DNA of 36,479 bases. Source: Thermoplasmata archaeon (GTDB taxonomy: Archaea > Thermoplasmatota > Thermoplasmata > Lutacidiplasmatales > UBA184). Made by a program: the position numbers and the translations under genes. The notes beneath the pieces are model-generated. The model saw nothing but the letters and a program-made list of their open reading frames with translations, did not search any database and was not told the origin of the DNA. Each line of letters begins with the position of its first letter. Position 1 is the first letter of the stretch. This document shows positions 15,068 through 23,475 of the stretch, one piece after another. The stretch lies in the NCBI GenBank assembly GCA_030038605.1, contig JASHSU010000121.1:1-36479 (forward strand), in the 5' to 3' direction.

Positions 15068-17596
15068 TCACGGGGTCGTCGCGTCGGGAGAGGGCTCCGC
15101 GGACGCCGCGGGGGCGCGGGCGGCCGTCGTGGTCGACCGACGGCGCTTCGGCCGGGCCGGCGGATCGGACGGTGCGGCGGCCGGGGATTCCGATGGGACC
15201 GAGGCCGTGGGCTCGGCCGCGGCCTTCGCCCGCGGAGCGCGGCGTTTGGTCCGGCTCGCCGCCCGGGCCTTCCGGGCCCGCGCGGCCTTCTTCGCCTCGG
15301 CCTCCGCCTTCTTCTGGAGTCGCGTCGGGCATTCGGGGTTGATGCAGAGCGTCCACGGCGGTCGGCCGGCTTCAATCGCCGTCACGACCGGGGCGCGGCA
15401 GACAGGGCAGGGTGGCTGGTCCTTCTCGAGCTTGCCGCGTTGCGGCAGAGGGTAGGTGACCCGGCAGTTCGGGTAGCCCGAGCAGCCGACGAATCGGTTC
15501 CCGCGGAACGAGTAGCGGATCTGCAGCGGACTGGCGCAGTTGGGGCACGTGCCGATCCGGAACGCCTTGTGATGCTCCGCGCACTCGGGGTTGATGCAGT
15601 ACAGGTCCGGACGCTGGCCCCGGAAGACGATCTTGACCCGGGGGGTCTTGCAGGTGGCGCATAGGAACTCGGGAGCGGGTTCGATGAACCCGGCGGCGGG
15701 GAGGGCGTACGTTGCGGAGCACGTGGCCGGGTTGTTCGAGCACTGGACCCATCGGGAACCCCGCGGACTGCGGGCCATGCGGAGCGCGCCACCGCACTTC
15801 GGGCACGGACCGACGAAATGCTGGCGATCCAGCGCGCCGGTGAGCGTCTCACGCACTCCGGTCGCGTTCGCCTTCAACAGCGCGTAGGCCTCCCGGAGCA
15901 TCTCCCGCGACTCGTCCAGGACCTCCGACTTGGGCTTCTTGGACTCGGCGACGAGCTCCATGTCCTCCTCCAAGCGGTGCGTCATCTCCGGCCGCGTAAT
16001 GACCGGGGCGTGGGCTTGCAACGCTTCGGCCACGGCGATCCCTGTCGAGGTCGGCTCCAGCTGCCGGGGCGTGACGTAGTGGCGGTCGAACAGCTTCTGC
16101 ACAACGTCGTGGCGGGTGCTCTTGGTGCCGAGGCCCAGCCGCTCCATCTCCTGGATGAGCGAACCCTGGGTGTACCGCCGGGGCGGTCGCGTCTGATCTT
16201 CGACGAGCTCGACCCGGGTGATCGGGACGTTCGCGCCCATCGTCAGAACCGGTAGGACCGATTCCTCGGGATGGGAGTACGGATAGATCCGATACCAGCC
16301 CGGGTCGGTCAGGAATTGCCCCTTGCCCTCGAACACCTCGCCGCGGATCTCGACCTTCGCGGTCCGGGCCCGGCCGAGGGCGTCCGGGGCCAACGTCGCC
16401 AGGAATCGGCGGACGACCAGCTCGTAGACCTTCGCCGGATCTGGCCGCAGTTTCTTCGGGTCGACCACGCCGGTCGGGTAGATCGGGGGGTGGTCCGTCG
16501 TCTCCGACCGGCCCCGGGTCGGACGGAACGACGGTTGCGATAGGACGAGCTCGGCGGCCTCCGCGAACGGGCCGTCCTTGAACTTCTCCGCGAGGGTCCG
16601 GAGTCCCAGACCCCGCGGATAGACCGTGTTGTCCGTGCGCGGGTAACTGATCAGGCCCTGTGTGTAGAGGTCCTCGGCGATCCGCATTGCGTTCGCGGCG
16701 CCGAGACCGATGCGGGATGCCTCCGCGACGAAGAGCGTTGTCGAGAACGGGATGGGCGGGCGCCGCCGGGTCTCTTCCTCGGCGAACTCCCGGACGACCC
16801 CCTCCTTCGCCGACTCGACCTTGTGGTACACCGCCTCGGCCTCCGCCTTCACCTCCCACGTCCCGTGGGTGTGATGCAGGAGGAACTCCTCCGAACCCTG
16901 CACGCCGGTGGCCCGCAGCTGCCAGAACGGGGTCGGTACGAACTCCTTGATCGCCTGGTCCCGCTCGACCAGCAGCGCGAGCGTGGGCGTCTGGACCCGT
17001 CCGACCGAGAGGAATCCGCGGCCCCGCTGGTTGGCGGTCAGGGAGAGATAGCGGGTCAGCAGGGCCCCCCACACCAGATCGATCTCCTGACGGGCCTCGG
17101 CCGCCTCGGCGAGGGCGTGGTCCAGGTCGGACAGGTTCTCGAAACTCTGCTCGATAGCCTCGCGGGTGAGCGCGCTGTATCGGGCCCGCTTGACCTCGAT
17201 CTTCGGGTGGACCTTCTGGAGGAGCTCGAGCGCCTCGAGACCGATCAGCTCGCCCTCCCGGTCGAAGTCCGTGGCGATGATGACCCGGTCGAACTGGCGT
17301 ACGATCGATTGCAGGGCGCTGACGATGCCGCCCTCGGTGACCCGCTTGAGCGGGGGCTCCTCCAACAGATGGGGCAGGCCATCCAACGTCCATTCCTTGT
17401 GCTGCTCGGGGTAGTCGAGCTCGACGATGTGACCGCGCAGCCCGGCGACCGTGTAGAAGCCGTCCGGGCGTTCGAACTCGAACAGATTGGTACCCGCGAT
17501 GCGGGTCCGCTTCATCCGGCCGTCGGAGAGCACGACCGCGATCCGCAGCGCGGTGTTGAACTTTTCCGCGACGACCAGCGTCTTTCGGGGACTCAC
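15068..17596 (-). CDS. topA: DNA topoisomerase I (type IA), archaeal, with basic C-terminal tail
   Basis: The 842-residue enzyme relaxes negative supercoils through a 5'-phosphotyrosine. TOPRIM motifs are KTLVVAEKFNTALRIA (N-terminus) and IIATDFDREGELIGLEAL; the active-site Tyr is in LISYPRTDNTVYP. Four C-terminal zinc ribbons follow (CPKCGGALRM; CATCKTPRVK with CINPEC; CPNCASPLQI with CSGYPNC; CPVCRAPVVT with CINPEC). About 85 residues of Lys/Arg/Ala/Pro-rich sequence then resemble histone H1 tails. The GTG start at 17596 directly precedes the conserved KTLVVAEKF; the longer frame runs across the tRNA-Phe locus and is not real. A CTTATCTA box (17619-17626, minus) fits a leaderless mRNA. Confidence 0.96.
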   Translation of the reverse strand: MSPRKTLVVAEKFNTALRIAVVLSDGRMKRTRIAGTNLFEFERPDGFYTVAGLRGHIVELDYPEQHKEWTLDGLPHLLEEPPLKRVTEGGIVSALQSIVRQFDRVIIATDFDREGELIGLEALELLQKVHPKIEVKRARYSALTREAIEQSFENLSDLDHALAEAAEARQEIDLVWGALLTRYLSLTANQRGRGFLSVGRVQTPTLALLVERDQAIKEFVPTPFWQLRATGVQGSEEFLLHHTHGTWEVKAEAEAVYHKVESAKEGVVREFAEEETRRRPPIPFSTTLFVAEASRIGLGAANAMRIAEDLYTQGLISYPRTDNTVYPRGLGLRTLAEKFKDGPFAEAAELVLSQPSFRPTRGRSETTDHPPIYPTGVVDPKKLRPDPAKVYELVVRRFLATLAPDALGRARTAKVEIRGEVFEGKGQFLTDPGWYRIYPYSHPEESVLPVLTMGANVPITRVELVEDQTRPPRRYTQGSLIQEMERLGLGTKSTRHDVVQKLFDRHYVTPRQLEPTSTGIAVAEALQAHAPVITRPEMTHRLEEDMELVAESKKPKSEVLDESREMLREAYALLKANATGVRETLTGALDRQHFVGPCPKCGGALRMARSPRGSRWVQCSNNPATCSATYALPAAGFIEPAPEFLCATCKTPRVKIVFRGQRPDLYCINPECAEHHKAFRIGTCPNCASPLQIRYSFRGNRFVGCSGYPNCRVTYPLPQRGKLEKDQPPCPVCRAPVVTAIEAGRPPWTLCINPECPTRLQKKAEAEAKKAARARKARAASRTKRRAPRAKAAAEPTASVPSESPAAAPSDPPARPKRRRSTTTAARAPAASAEPSPDATTP

Positions 17597-17618
17597 GCCC
17601 TGACGAGGTCGGGTCGCG

Positions 17619-17626
17619 TAGATAAG
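17619..17626 (-). promoter_or_regulatory. TATA-like box for topA
   Basis: CTTATCTA on the minus strand lies 23-30 nt upstream of the GTG at 17596. The spacing supports this GTG as the true start and suggests a leaderless transcript. Confidence 0.55.
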
Positions 17627-17749
17627 GGGCGGCCCTCGCCGCCGAGGTGCCGGGGCTCTGAACGTGTGCGCGCGCGTTCGGCCGGGACGGTCCGGCGCCC
17701 GGAGCGTCCGTTCGGCTGTTCGGACCAGCCCGGTCCCCCTCCCGGATTC

Positions 17750-17756
17750 TATAATA
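17750..17756 (+). promoter_or_regulatory. TATA box for tRNA-Phe
   Basis: TATAATA stands alone in GC-rich sequence, 27-33 nt upstream of the tRNA-Phe 5' end, the normal spacing for an archaeal tRNA promoter. Confidence 0.75.
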
Positions 17757-17782
17757 CCCGGAACATACCCGGCTCCGTTCGT

Positions 17783-17856
17783 GCCGCGGTAACTCAGTTT
17801 GGGAGAGTGCAAGACTGAAGATCTTGAAGCCGCCGGTTCAAGCCCGGCCCGCGGCA
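17783..17856 (+). tRNA. tRNA-Phe (anticodon GAA)
   Basis: This 74-nt tRNA has acceptor stem GCCGCGG/CCGCGGC with discriminator A, a D arm starting TAACTCAGTTTGGGAGAGT, anticodon stem CAAGA/TCTTG around loop CTGAAGA (anticodon GAA, reads UUC and UUU), and T loop GGTTCAAGCCC. No intron is visible and CCA is not encoded. It is divergent from topA. Confidence 0.96.
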
Positions 17857-18021
17857 CTCCTCCCGGCCCACCTCACGGTCCCTGTGTGGGGCCGAACGGT
17901 GCCTGTCTACCGACCGAACGATTAAAGGACCGGGTCGGCGTCTCAGCGGTGGGCCTTTTTCCCTCGTCCGGGCGATGCTCGTCCGGTGCGACGGCAACGG
18001 CCCCAGAAAGGAAGGGAACGA

Positions 18022-18804
18022 ATGGAAACGAAGGCGAAGGCGCTGGGTATCGTCGCGGTGTTCTCCGTGGTGGCTTTGCTCGGACTCACCGGGCTGGCGG
18101 CGGCGTCCGGCACCGGCTACGACCTCAGCTTCACGCAGAGTGCGTCGGGATCCAACGCGAACGCAGACCTCACCGCCGTGTCGTCGAACGACCCCGGGGG
18201 GCCGAACATTACCGTCACGCTCACGGTCGCGGGTACGTTCCAACTTACCAGCGGGGACTATTTCTACGGAGCCTGGTTCGGCGGGTCGTCGGTCACGAAC
18301 GCGACGGCCGAGGCCGTCTTCACGAACAACTCCACCGTGGGATACTACGCCGGGTACGGGAGCGGCGCCGGTGGGTTCGGTTACCTGACCTACACGCTGT
18401 CGTCGGGCGGCTCGACCCTCACGTTCTCCATTGCGAAGACCATCGTGCCTCCCTCCACCAGCTACAGTTTGAACGGATTCGCGCTCTACTCGAGTGACGA
18501 CGGCAAGACGGGCACGTACAGCTGGCTGGGAAGCAACTACAACGGCGGCGGCACGTGCACCACGACCGCGTGTACGGGCACCGGGGGCACCACGAGCTCC
18601 TCGTCGTTCGACTGGTGGATCGTGATCATTCCCGTCGTGGTCATCGTGGTCGTCATCGCGCTGGTGCTCGTCTTCGTGATGCGGCGCAAGCCGCCGATGC
18701 AGCCCGCGATGGGTCAGCCGATGGCCCCGCCCGGAGCGCCGATGGACGCGGCGGGTCAGCCGACCTGGCAGAACCCGCCGCCCCCGCCTCCTCCGCCGGC
18801 GTAG
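18022..18804 (+). CDS. Membrane-anchored surface protein of unknown function
   Basis: The 260-residue protein has an N-terminal signal sequence (ALGIVAVFSVVALLGLTGLA). An extracellular domain of about 180 residues follows, rich in Ser, Thr, Gly, Tyr and Asn with several N-glycosylation sequons (NIT, NAT, NNST). Then come a Thr/Ser linker, one strong transmembrane helix (WWIVIIPVVVIVVVIALVLV), an RRK stop-transfer and a cytoplasmic Met/Pro-rich tail ending in a run of eight prolines. The fold is probably all-beta; no family is recognised. ATG 18022 is preferred over GTG 17986 because AAGGAAGGG stands at ribosome-binding distance and the signal peptide follows directly. GATTAAAGG (17920-17928) may be its promoter. 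Confidence 0.8.
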   Translation: METKAKALGIVAVFSVVALLGLTGLAAASGTGYDLSFTQSASGSNANADLTAVSSNDPGGPNITVTLTVAGTFQLTSGDYFYGAWFGGSSVTNATAEAVFTNNSTVGYYAGYGSGAGGFGYLTYTLSSGGSTLTFSIAKTIVPPSTSYSLNGFALYSSDDGKTGTYSWLGSNYNGGGTCTTTACTGTGGTTSSSSFDWWIVIIPVVVIVVVIALVLVFVMRRKPPMQPAMGQPMAPPGAPMDAAGQPTWQNPPPPPPPPA

Positions 18805-18864
18805 CCGGCGCGGGCCACCCACCGGGTCGGGTAAACCCCCGACCCGGCCAACCTCTTCCCGACC

Positions 18865-19392
18865 TTACTTCGAGGGGACGAACCAGACGTCCGTGATGGA
18901 GTACTTGGGGTTCGGGTCGAAGCGGGCCTCGACCGGCATGCCGACGTAGAGGTCGGACTCGACGGCGTCCTTGAGACGGACCAGGAGGACGCTGCCGACG
19001 CCGTCGAACTCGACGAGGGCCAGGTTGTAGGGCGTCTCCTTGAGGAACGCCTCACTGCCGAAGTGGCACGTCGTCCAGGAGTGGAGCCGGCCCTTCTTCG
19101 GGAGGTCGATCCACTCGGTCGGGCTGCCGCAGACCATGCAGTGGCTGCGCGGCGTCGCGTAGACGAAGCCGCAGCTCTTCTTCGTGCAGTGGGAGCCGCG
19201 CAGGCGGCCCTCCGCGAGTCCCAAGAAGAACGGCGAGTCCTCGGCGTAGCTGTGGATGTAGTTGATCGAGTATGGGAACCGGATGATGAGGCTCTCCACG
19301 CCGTCGGCGTCGTGGAAGATCGCCGCGCCGGACTTGTCGAGCTCCGCCTGGACATCCCGGAACTTGTCGTAGACGGGGGGCTTGGGCCGCAT
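18865..19392 (-). CDS. DUF35 OB-fold protein with rubredoxin-like zinc ribbon (thiolase partner)
   Basis: The 175-residue protein has a zinc ribbon with four cysteines (SHCTKKSCGFVYATPRSHC, then VCG) followed by an OB-fold (GRLHSWTTCHFGSEAF; YNLALVEFDGVGSVLLVRL), the DUF35 arrangement. DUF35 proteins bind thiolase-superfamily enzymes; in archaea one bridges thiolase and HMG-CoA synthase, and in actinobacterial steroid degradation ChsH2 pairs with the aldolase Ltp2. The start ATG shares its A with the thiolase stop (TGATG), so the two are translated together. An N-terminal segment of about 60 residues (FPYSINYIHSYAEDSPFFLG) probably contacts the partner. Confidence 0.9.
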   Translation of the reverse strand: MRPKPPVYDKFRDVQAELDKSGAAIFHDADGVESLIIRFPYSINYIHSYAEDSPFFLGLAEGRLRGSHCTKKSCGFVYATPRSHCMVCGSPTEWIDLPKKGRLHSWTTCHFGSEAFLKETPYNLALVEFDGVGSVLLVRLKDAVESDLYVGMPVEARFDPNPKYSITDVWFVPSK

Positions 19393-20816
19393 CAGAACCC
19401 CCGCTTGAGGATGGAGACGGTCACGACCGAGCCGGTCCCGGCGTGGCTGTGGATCGCGCCCCGCTGGGGGTTCTTGAGCTGGAGCGTCGGGTCACCGAAG
19501 TGCTTCGGGATCGTGCCCTGGAGCTGCCAGAACGCGAAGACCGCCTGCATGAGGCCCGTGGCGCCGACGGGGTGGCCGCACGCGATGAGCCCACCGGACG
19601 GGTTGACCGGCATGGTGCCGGCGTTCGGTACGGGGAAGCCGTAGTCGATCCCCTTGAGGAACGGGTCGCCGTGCTCGGTGTAAGCGTACCCCTCACCGTA
19701 CTTGCACAGACCCAGGTCTTCGTACGTCTGGATCTCGCTGGACGCATACGCGTCGTGCAGCTCGATGAAGTCGAGCTGCTTCGTGGGGTTGGTGATCCCC
19801 GCCATCCGGTACGCCTCGATCCCGGCGGCTCGGCCCGCGCGGAACGAATGGACGCCCGGGTAGGGGAGATGCTCGTAGTCCTTCGCCTTTTCGTGCGGCA
19901 TCAGCGGGACCTTGCCGAACGGGCGGTCGGCGAGCCGCATGGTGTCCGTGCCGGTGCCGACGCCGATGACCTGCACCGGCTTGTCCGTGAACTCGCGGGC
20001 GACCGACTCGGTGGTCAGGATGGCACAGGCGGCCCCGTCGCTCATCGTGCAGATCTGGTCACGGGTGAGCGGGTAGCTGATCATCTCCGAGTTGAGGACC
20101 GACTGGACGGTCGACTTCTTCGGATACTGGGCGTACGGGTTGTGCAGCGCGTTGCGGTGGTTCTTCACCGAGACGAGGCTCATGATCCGCTGCCCCTCGG
20201 CGATCGCCATGCGCTGGGCCTCCCGCTCGTCCTTGATGTGCGCGAACCGGGTCAGCCGGAGGTACTCGTAGATGTGCCGGATGACCATCAGTGCGTAGTA
20301 GCCCGTGTAGAACCCGCCGAGCGGGAAGTCGAAGTTGGTGTCGGAGGCCAGCGCGATGAACTCGTTGCCCTTCCAAGTCGCGACCCGGCTCATCGTCTCG
20401 TAGCCGGCGGCCAAACAGACATCCATCCGGCCGCTCGCGACCGCCTCGTAGGCGGCCTGGAAGCATTCGCCCCCCGTCGCGCCACCCCATTCGATACGGA
20501 CCGACCCTTTCGGGTTCATCCCGAGGTAGTCTTGGACCATGCTCGCGGCCTTCAGCTGGCGGGAGAAGTGGTCGGAAAAGTAGGAGATCCGCGTACCGTC
20601 GATCCGGTCCTTCGTGAGGCCGGGCATCTCCTTGAGCGCGTAGTCGTAGGCGCGCTTCACCATCAGACGGAAATCCATCGCCGGATGGGCCTTGGCGAAC
20701 TTCGTGACACCGCCGGTGATCATGTAGACCCGGCGGCCCGACGACCCGCTCTTCGCCCGGGGGGCGGGGGCCGGTCGGCGCGCCGTCGACTTCGATTTCT
20801 TCGCCCGTGCTGGCAA
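19392..20816 (-). CDS. SCP2-type thiolase-like protein lacking the catalytic cysteines
   Basis: The 474-residue protein is of the SCP-x/thiolase fold: LHDAYASSEIQTYEDLGLC and NPSGGLIACGHPVGATGLM carry the two catalytic histidines. The nucleophile position before the AVASG helix reads GGATGG (Gly112) where SCP2 and archaeal thiolases have Cys-Ser/Ala-Thr/Ser-Gly. The second cysteine after GHPxGATGLxQ is Ala. Claisen chemistry through an acyl-enzyme therefore looks unlikely; Ltp2-type aldolases are a possible parallel. The first 29 residues are Lys/Arg/Pro-rich. The start appears to be TTG (20816); the next in-frame upstream signal is a stop, and ATG at Met32 would cut into the first beta strand. 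Coupled to the DUF35 gene. Confidence 0.85.
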   Translation of the reverse strand: MPARAKKSKSTARRPAPAPRAKSGSSGRRVYMITGGVTKFAKAHPAMDFRLMVKRAYDYALKEMPGLTKDRIDGTRISYFSDHFSRQLKAASMVQDYLGMNPKGSVRIEWGGATGGECFQAAYEAVASGRMDVCLAAGYETMSRVATWKGNEFIALASDTNFDFPLGGFYTGYYALMVIRHIYEYLRLTRFAHIKDEREAQRMAIAEGQRIMSLVSVKNHRNALHNPYAQYPKKSTVQSVLNSEMISYPLTRDQICTMSDGAACAILTTESVAREFTDKPVQVIGVGTGTDTMRLADRPFGKVPLMPHEKAKDYEHLPYPGVHSFRAGRAAGIEAYRMAGITNPTKQLDFIELHDAYASSEIQTYEDLGLCKYGEGYAYTEHGDPFLKGIDYGFPVPNAGTMPVNPSGGLIACGHPVGATGLMQAVFAFWQLQGTIPKHFGDPTLQLKNPQRGAIHSHAGTGSVVTVSILKRGF

Positions 20817-20908
20817 CGAGAATCCCTCGCGGGCCGCAGCCGGGTCCGACTCTTAGCCCTGACTCGTTCGTCCGTAATGGCCAAGTGGCCCGGCGCCTGC
20901 CCGACTCG

Positions 20909-21451
20909 ATGGACCGGCGTTTCGCCCGCCTCCGACCCGAGTCCCCACCGATCGACCCCGGCTATTCGGCCGTCCCGTCCGACGGGATGTGCCTCAACGT
21001 GTTCCTCCTCGTCCACCCACCGACCCAGCGGAGTTCGGTGCTGGCCGGGCAAATCGCGAACGACTCCCGTTGGGCCGACGTGGGCGCGCTCGGGGCGGAC
21101 CGACGCGAGCGGGTGATGGGTCGGTGGATGCTGCCGTCGCGACAGCTCCTCCTGTTCGAATCACCGGACGACGCCGCCCGCGCCGTCGCTCGTGAGCAAC
21201 TGGGGCTCGAGCCCCCGGACGTCAGCGGGCCCCGCGTATTCTCCGAGACCTACACCCGATCGGGCTCGACGGCGGCCGACCCGCACTGGGACGTCCACTT
21301 CGTCTACTCGGTCCCGGGGCCGGCCGTGCCCCCCGAATCGACCCTGTGGCAGCGGTTGGAGTACATCGAGGTCGCGGGAACGCCGCGCCACGATTTCGCC
21401 CGAGGCCACGGCGACGTGCTCGAACTCGCGGGCCTTCCGCCGGCCCCGTAG
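20909..21451 (+). CDS. Degenerate Nudix-like protein
   Basis: This protein of about 180 residues has a Nudix-like order: a strand CLNVFLLVHPPT, then RWMLPSRQLLLFESPDDAARAVAREQLGLEP, then DPHWDVHFVYSVPG. The middle resembles a Nudix box, but Gly is missing and REXXEEXG is shortened to REQLG, so metal-dependent hydrolysis is doubtful. Function unknown. The ATG at 20909 is a choice; the frame is open to 20807, but that part overlaps the start region of the divergent thiolase gene. A CTCTTAG stretch at 20849-20855 may be its promoter. Transcription could continue to argF 53 nt further on, though argF has its own TATA box. Confidence 0.6.
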   Translation: MDRRFARLRPESPPIDPGYSAVPSDGMCLNVFLLVHPPTQRSSVLAGQIANDSRWADVGALGADRRERVMGRWMLPSRQLLLFESPDDAARAVAREQLGLEPPDVSGPRVFSETYTRSGSTAADPHWDVHFVYSVPGPAVPPESTLWQRLEYIEVAGTPRHDFARGHGDVLELAGLPPAP

Positions 21452-21468
21452 GCCCGGCCTCCCCGAGG

Positions 21469-21475
21469 CTTTATC
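21469..21475 (+). promoter_or_regulatory. TATA box for argF
   Basis: CTTTATC lies 30-36 nt upstream of the argF ATG at 21505, giving a leader of a few nucleotides. It stands in a GC-rich 53-nt gap. Confidence 0.6.
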
Positions 21476-21504
21476 CCGGCCTTTCGTACGCGTCGCGAAG
21501 ACTG

Positions 21505-22446
21505 ATGTCGTCCCTCCCGGACCTCCTCTCGATCTCCGACGTCGCCGACCGGATCCCCCCGCTCCTCGCCGAGGCGGCACGGTTGAAGGCGACCCGACGT
21601 TCGCCCGGCCGATCCCGTCCGCTCGCCGGGCGGAGCGTGGCGCTGATCTTCGAGAAGCCGTCGACCCGGACCCGGACCTCGTTCGAGGTCGGGATCCACG
21701 AGCTCGGGGGTCATGCGGTCTACCTGTCGAAGAGCGACCTCCAGTTGGGCCGGGGCGAGACGATCGGCGACACCGCGCGGGTCCTGTCGCGGTACTGCGA
21801 CGCGATCGTCTACCGGGCGTTCCGCCACGAAGACGTCCTCGAATTGGCGCGCACCGCGTCGATCCCGGTCGTCAACGCTCTCGACGACCGAGAACATCCC
21901 TGCCAGATCCTGGCGGACCTGCTGACGATGCACGAGCGGTGGAACGGGGCGTTCCACGGCAAGCGCCTGGCGTGGATCGGGGACGGGAACAACGTCCTCC
22001 ACTCCCTGCTGCTCGGCGCGGCTGCGGTCGGCCTCGACCTCACCGCGGCGACGCCCGCGGAGTACGCCCCCCACCCGGACGTCGTGCGCGCCGCCGAGCA
22101 GCTCGCGGCCCGCTCGGGGGCGCACCTGCGGTACATTCGCGACCCCAAGGAGGCGGCGCAGGGCGCCGACGCGCTCTACACGGACGTGTGGGTCTCGATG
22201 GGCGACGAGGCGGAGGCCGCCGAGCGTCAGCGGGCCTTCGACGGGTACCAGATCAACGCCGCGCTGCTCGCTACCGCCGCCCCGACAGCGTTCGTCCTGC
22301 ATGACCTACCGGCCCACCGGGGTCAGGAGATCACGGACGACGTCCTGGACGGTCCGCAATCCGCCGCCTGGGACCAGGCGGAGAACCGCCTGCACGCCCA
22401 GAAGGCGGTCCTCGAGCTGCTCCTGCCGCCGCTGGCGGGAGCCTGA
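21505..22446 (+). CDS. argF: Ornithine carbamoyltransferase (HDLP variant)
   Basis: The 313-residue enzyme makes citrulline from ornithine and carbamoyl phosphate in arginine synthesis. Carbamoyl-phosphate motif STRTRTSFE, HPCQ, the DGNN loop and the OTC-specific ornithine loop TDVWVSMGDE are all present; SMG separates it from aspartate carbamoyltransferase. The near-invariant HCLP motif reads HDLPAHRG (Asp267 in place of the ornithine-contacting Cys). The ATG at 21505 fits the TATA spacing and the family N-terminus; the open frame upstream overlaps the previous gene. A small membrane protein gene follows after 18 nt. Confidence 0.95.
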   Translation: MSSLPDLLSISDVADRIPPLLAEAARLKATRRSPGRSRPLAGRSVALIFEKPSTRTRTSFEVGIHELGGHAVYLSKSDLQLGRGETIGDTARVLSRYCDAIVYRAFRHEDVLELARTASIPVVNALDDREHPCQILADLLTMHERWNGAFHGKRLAWIGDGNNVLHSLLLGAAAVGLDLTAATPAEYAPHPDVVRAAEQLAARSGAHLRYIRDPKEAAQGADALYTDVWVSMGDEAEAAERQRAFDGYQINAALLATAAPTAFVLHDLPAHRGQEITDDVLDGPQSAAWDQAENRLHAQKAVLELLLPPLAGA

Positions 22447-22464
22447 AGGGCCGCTCCGGTCCCC

Positions 22465-22821
22465 ATGCAGCTTTCGCACCGCGACCACCGGGTCGACCGC
22501 TCCCTGTTCACGGGATTCCTCGCCCTTCTCGCGCTCGTCGTCGGCGGCGCGGTGGCGGCGACGGTCGTCCCGTGGGCGGCGGTGGGCCTCGGCCTGGTCG
22601 TCCTGCTCGGTGTCGCGGGCGCCGTCTATGTCGTGCGCGCGGACCGACGTTTGCGCGAGTACGTCGAGGACGTGCGCACCGTTCACGAGGGCGGACCGGT
22701 CGATGGCTGGGTCCGCTACGAGGTCGGACAGAAGGTCCCGAGAGAGCGTCCGGTCGGACAGCCCACCGGCCGCTCGCCGCACACCCGGCCGGCGGGCGGA
22801 AGTTCCGGCACCCGTCCCTAG
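22465..22821 (+). CDS. Small membrane protein, two predicted helices
   Basis: The 118-residue protein has two adjacent hydrophobic helices (LFTGFLALLALVVGGAVAAT and AAVGLGLVVLLGVAGAVYVV), then an arginine-rich cytoplasmic segment and a Pro/Arg-rich tail. No family is recognised. It lies 18 nt after argF and probably shares its transcript. Its TAG stop shares CTAG with the opposite MBF1 stop. Confidence 0.7.
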   Translation: MQLSHRDHRVDRSLFTGFLALLALVVGGAVAATVVPWAAVGLGLVVLLGVAGAVYVVRADRRLREYVEDVRTVHEGGPVDGWVRYEVGQKVPRERPVGQPTGRSPHTRPAGGSSGTRP

Positions 22822-23261
22822 GCGAGGGACTCGGGGTCGGCCCGCAGCCGGACCTTGAGCAACTGCTCGAGTTTGCGGACGAGCTGGTCCGGCGGATGGA
22901 ACCCGCCGGATTCGAGCTTGAGCACGACCGATTTCTTTTCGTTCAGTTTCTTGGCGAGGTCCTCGGGTTTCCACCCGAGGGCGTCGCGGGCCACCCGGAC
23001 CCGATGCGCCCAGTCCGGGGCCAGTTCGAGCTCGCCGATCTCCGTGTAGAGGTCGCGTTCTTCCAATCGTCGCCCCGTACTCATTACGCGGGTCGCGGGC
23101 GTACCGGGACGGACCGACGCGCGGGGCGCGCTCGGCGCCGGGGGCGGTGGGTCGAGGATCGTCCCGAATTTGGCGCAGTTGGCGCAGACCGAGAGGACCG
23201 TCCCCTCGACGCGAACGCGGCTCACCACGTCGACCTCGTTCCCGCACATCTCGCACAACAT
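22818..23261 (-). CDS. mbf1: Archaeal multiprotein bridging factor 1
   Basis: The 147-residue aMBF1 has an N-terminal zinc ribbon (Cys3, Cys6, Cys26, Cys29), a Pro-rich linker, then a Cro/C1-type helix-turn-helix (AHRVRVARDALGWKPEDLAK, ending KLESGGFHPPDQLVRKLEQLL). This zinc-ribbon plus HTH order is specific to the archaeal form. It is thought to bridge TBP and regulators and also binds ribosomes. A CCTTTATC box on the minus strand near 23374-23381 could be the promoter, giving a leader of about 90 nt. Confidence 0.95.
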   Translation of the reverse strand: MLCEMCGNEVDVVSRVRVEGTVLSVCANCAKFGTILDPPPPAPSAPRASVRPGTPATRVMSTGRRLEERDLYTEIGELELAPDWAHRVRVARDALGWKPEDLAKKLNEKKSVVLKLESGGFHPPDQLVRKLEQLLKVRLRADPESLA

Positions 23262-23475
23262 CGGATCACCTGGGCGGCTCGCCGGGCGGGACGAGGCACC
23301 GGCGGACCCGGAGGTCCGGGTCCGGCAGGCCCGTCCCTCGACCGACCCCGCGCAACGCCCCTCCCACCAGCCCGCGCGATAAAGGGATTTCGAGAACGGG
23401 CCGGGGTGGCTCGGTGTTTCGCGACCCCGGGCCCCCCCTTATCTGAGGCCATCGACTCATCGGGCCGAGGCAACG

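Noticed and set aside
17597-17857. Upstream extension of topoisomerase I
   Set aside because: It would translate the antisense of tRNA-Phe. The conserved N-terminus begins just after GTG 17596, which has a TATA-like box at the right distance.
17956-17960. T5 run as a tRNA-Phe terminator
   Set aside because: It lies 100 nt past the tRNA and close to the predicted start of the surface-protein transcript. A five-T run alone is weak evidence.
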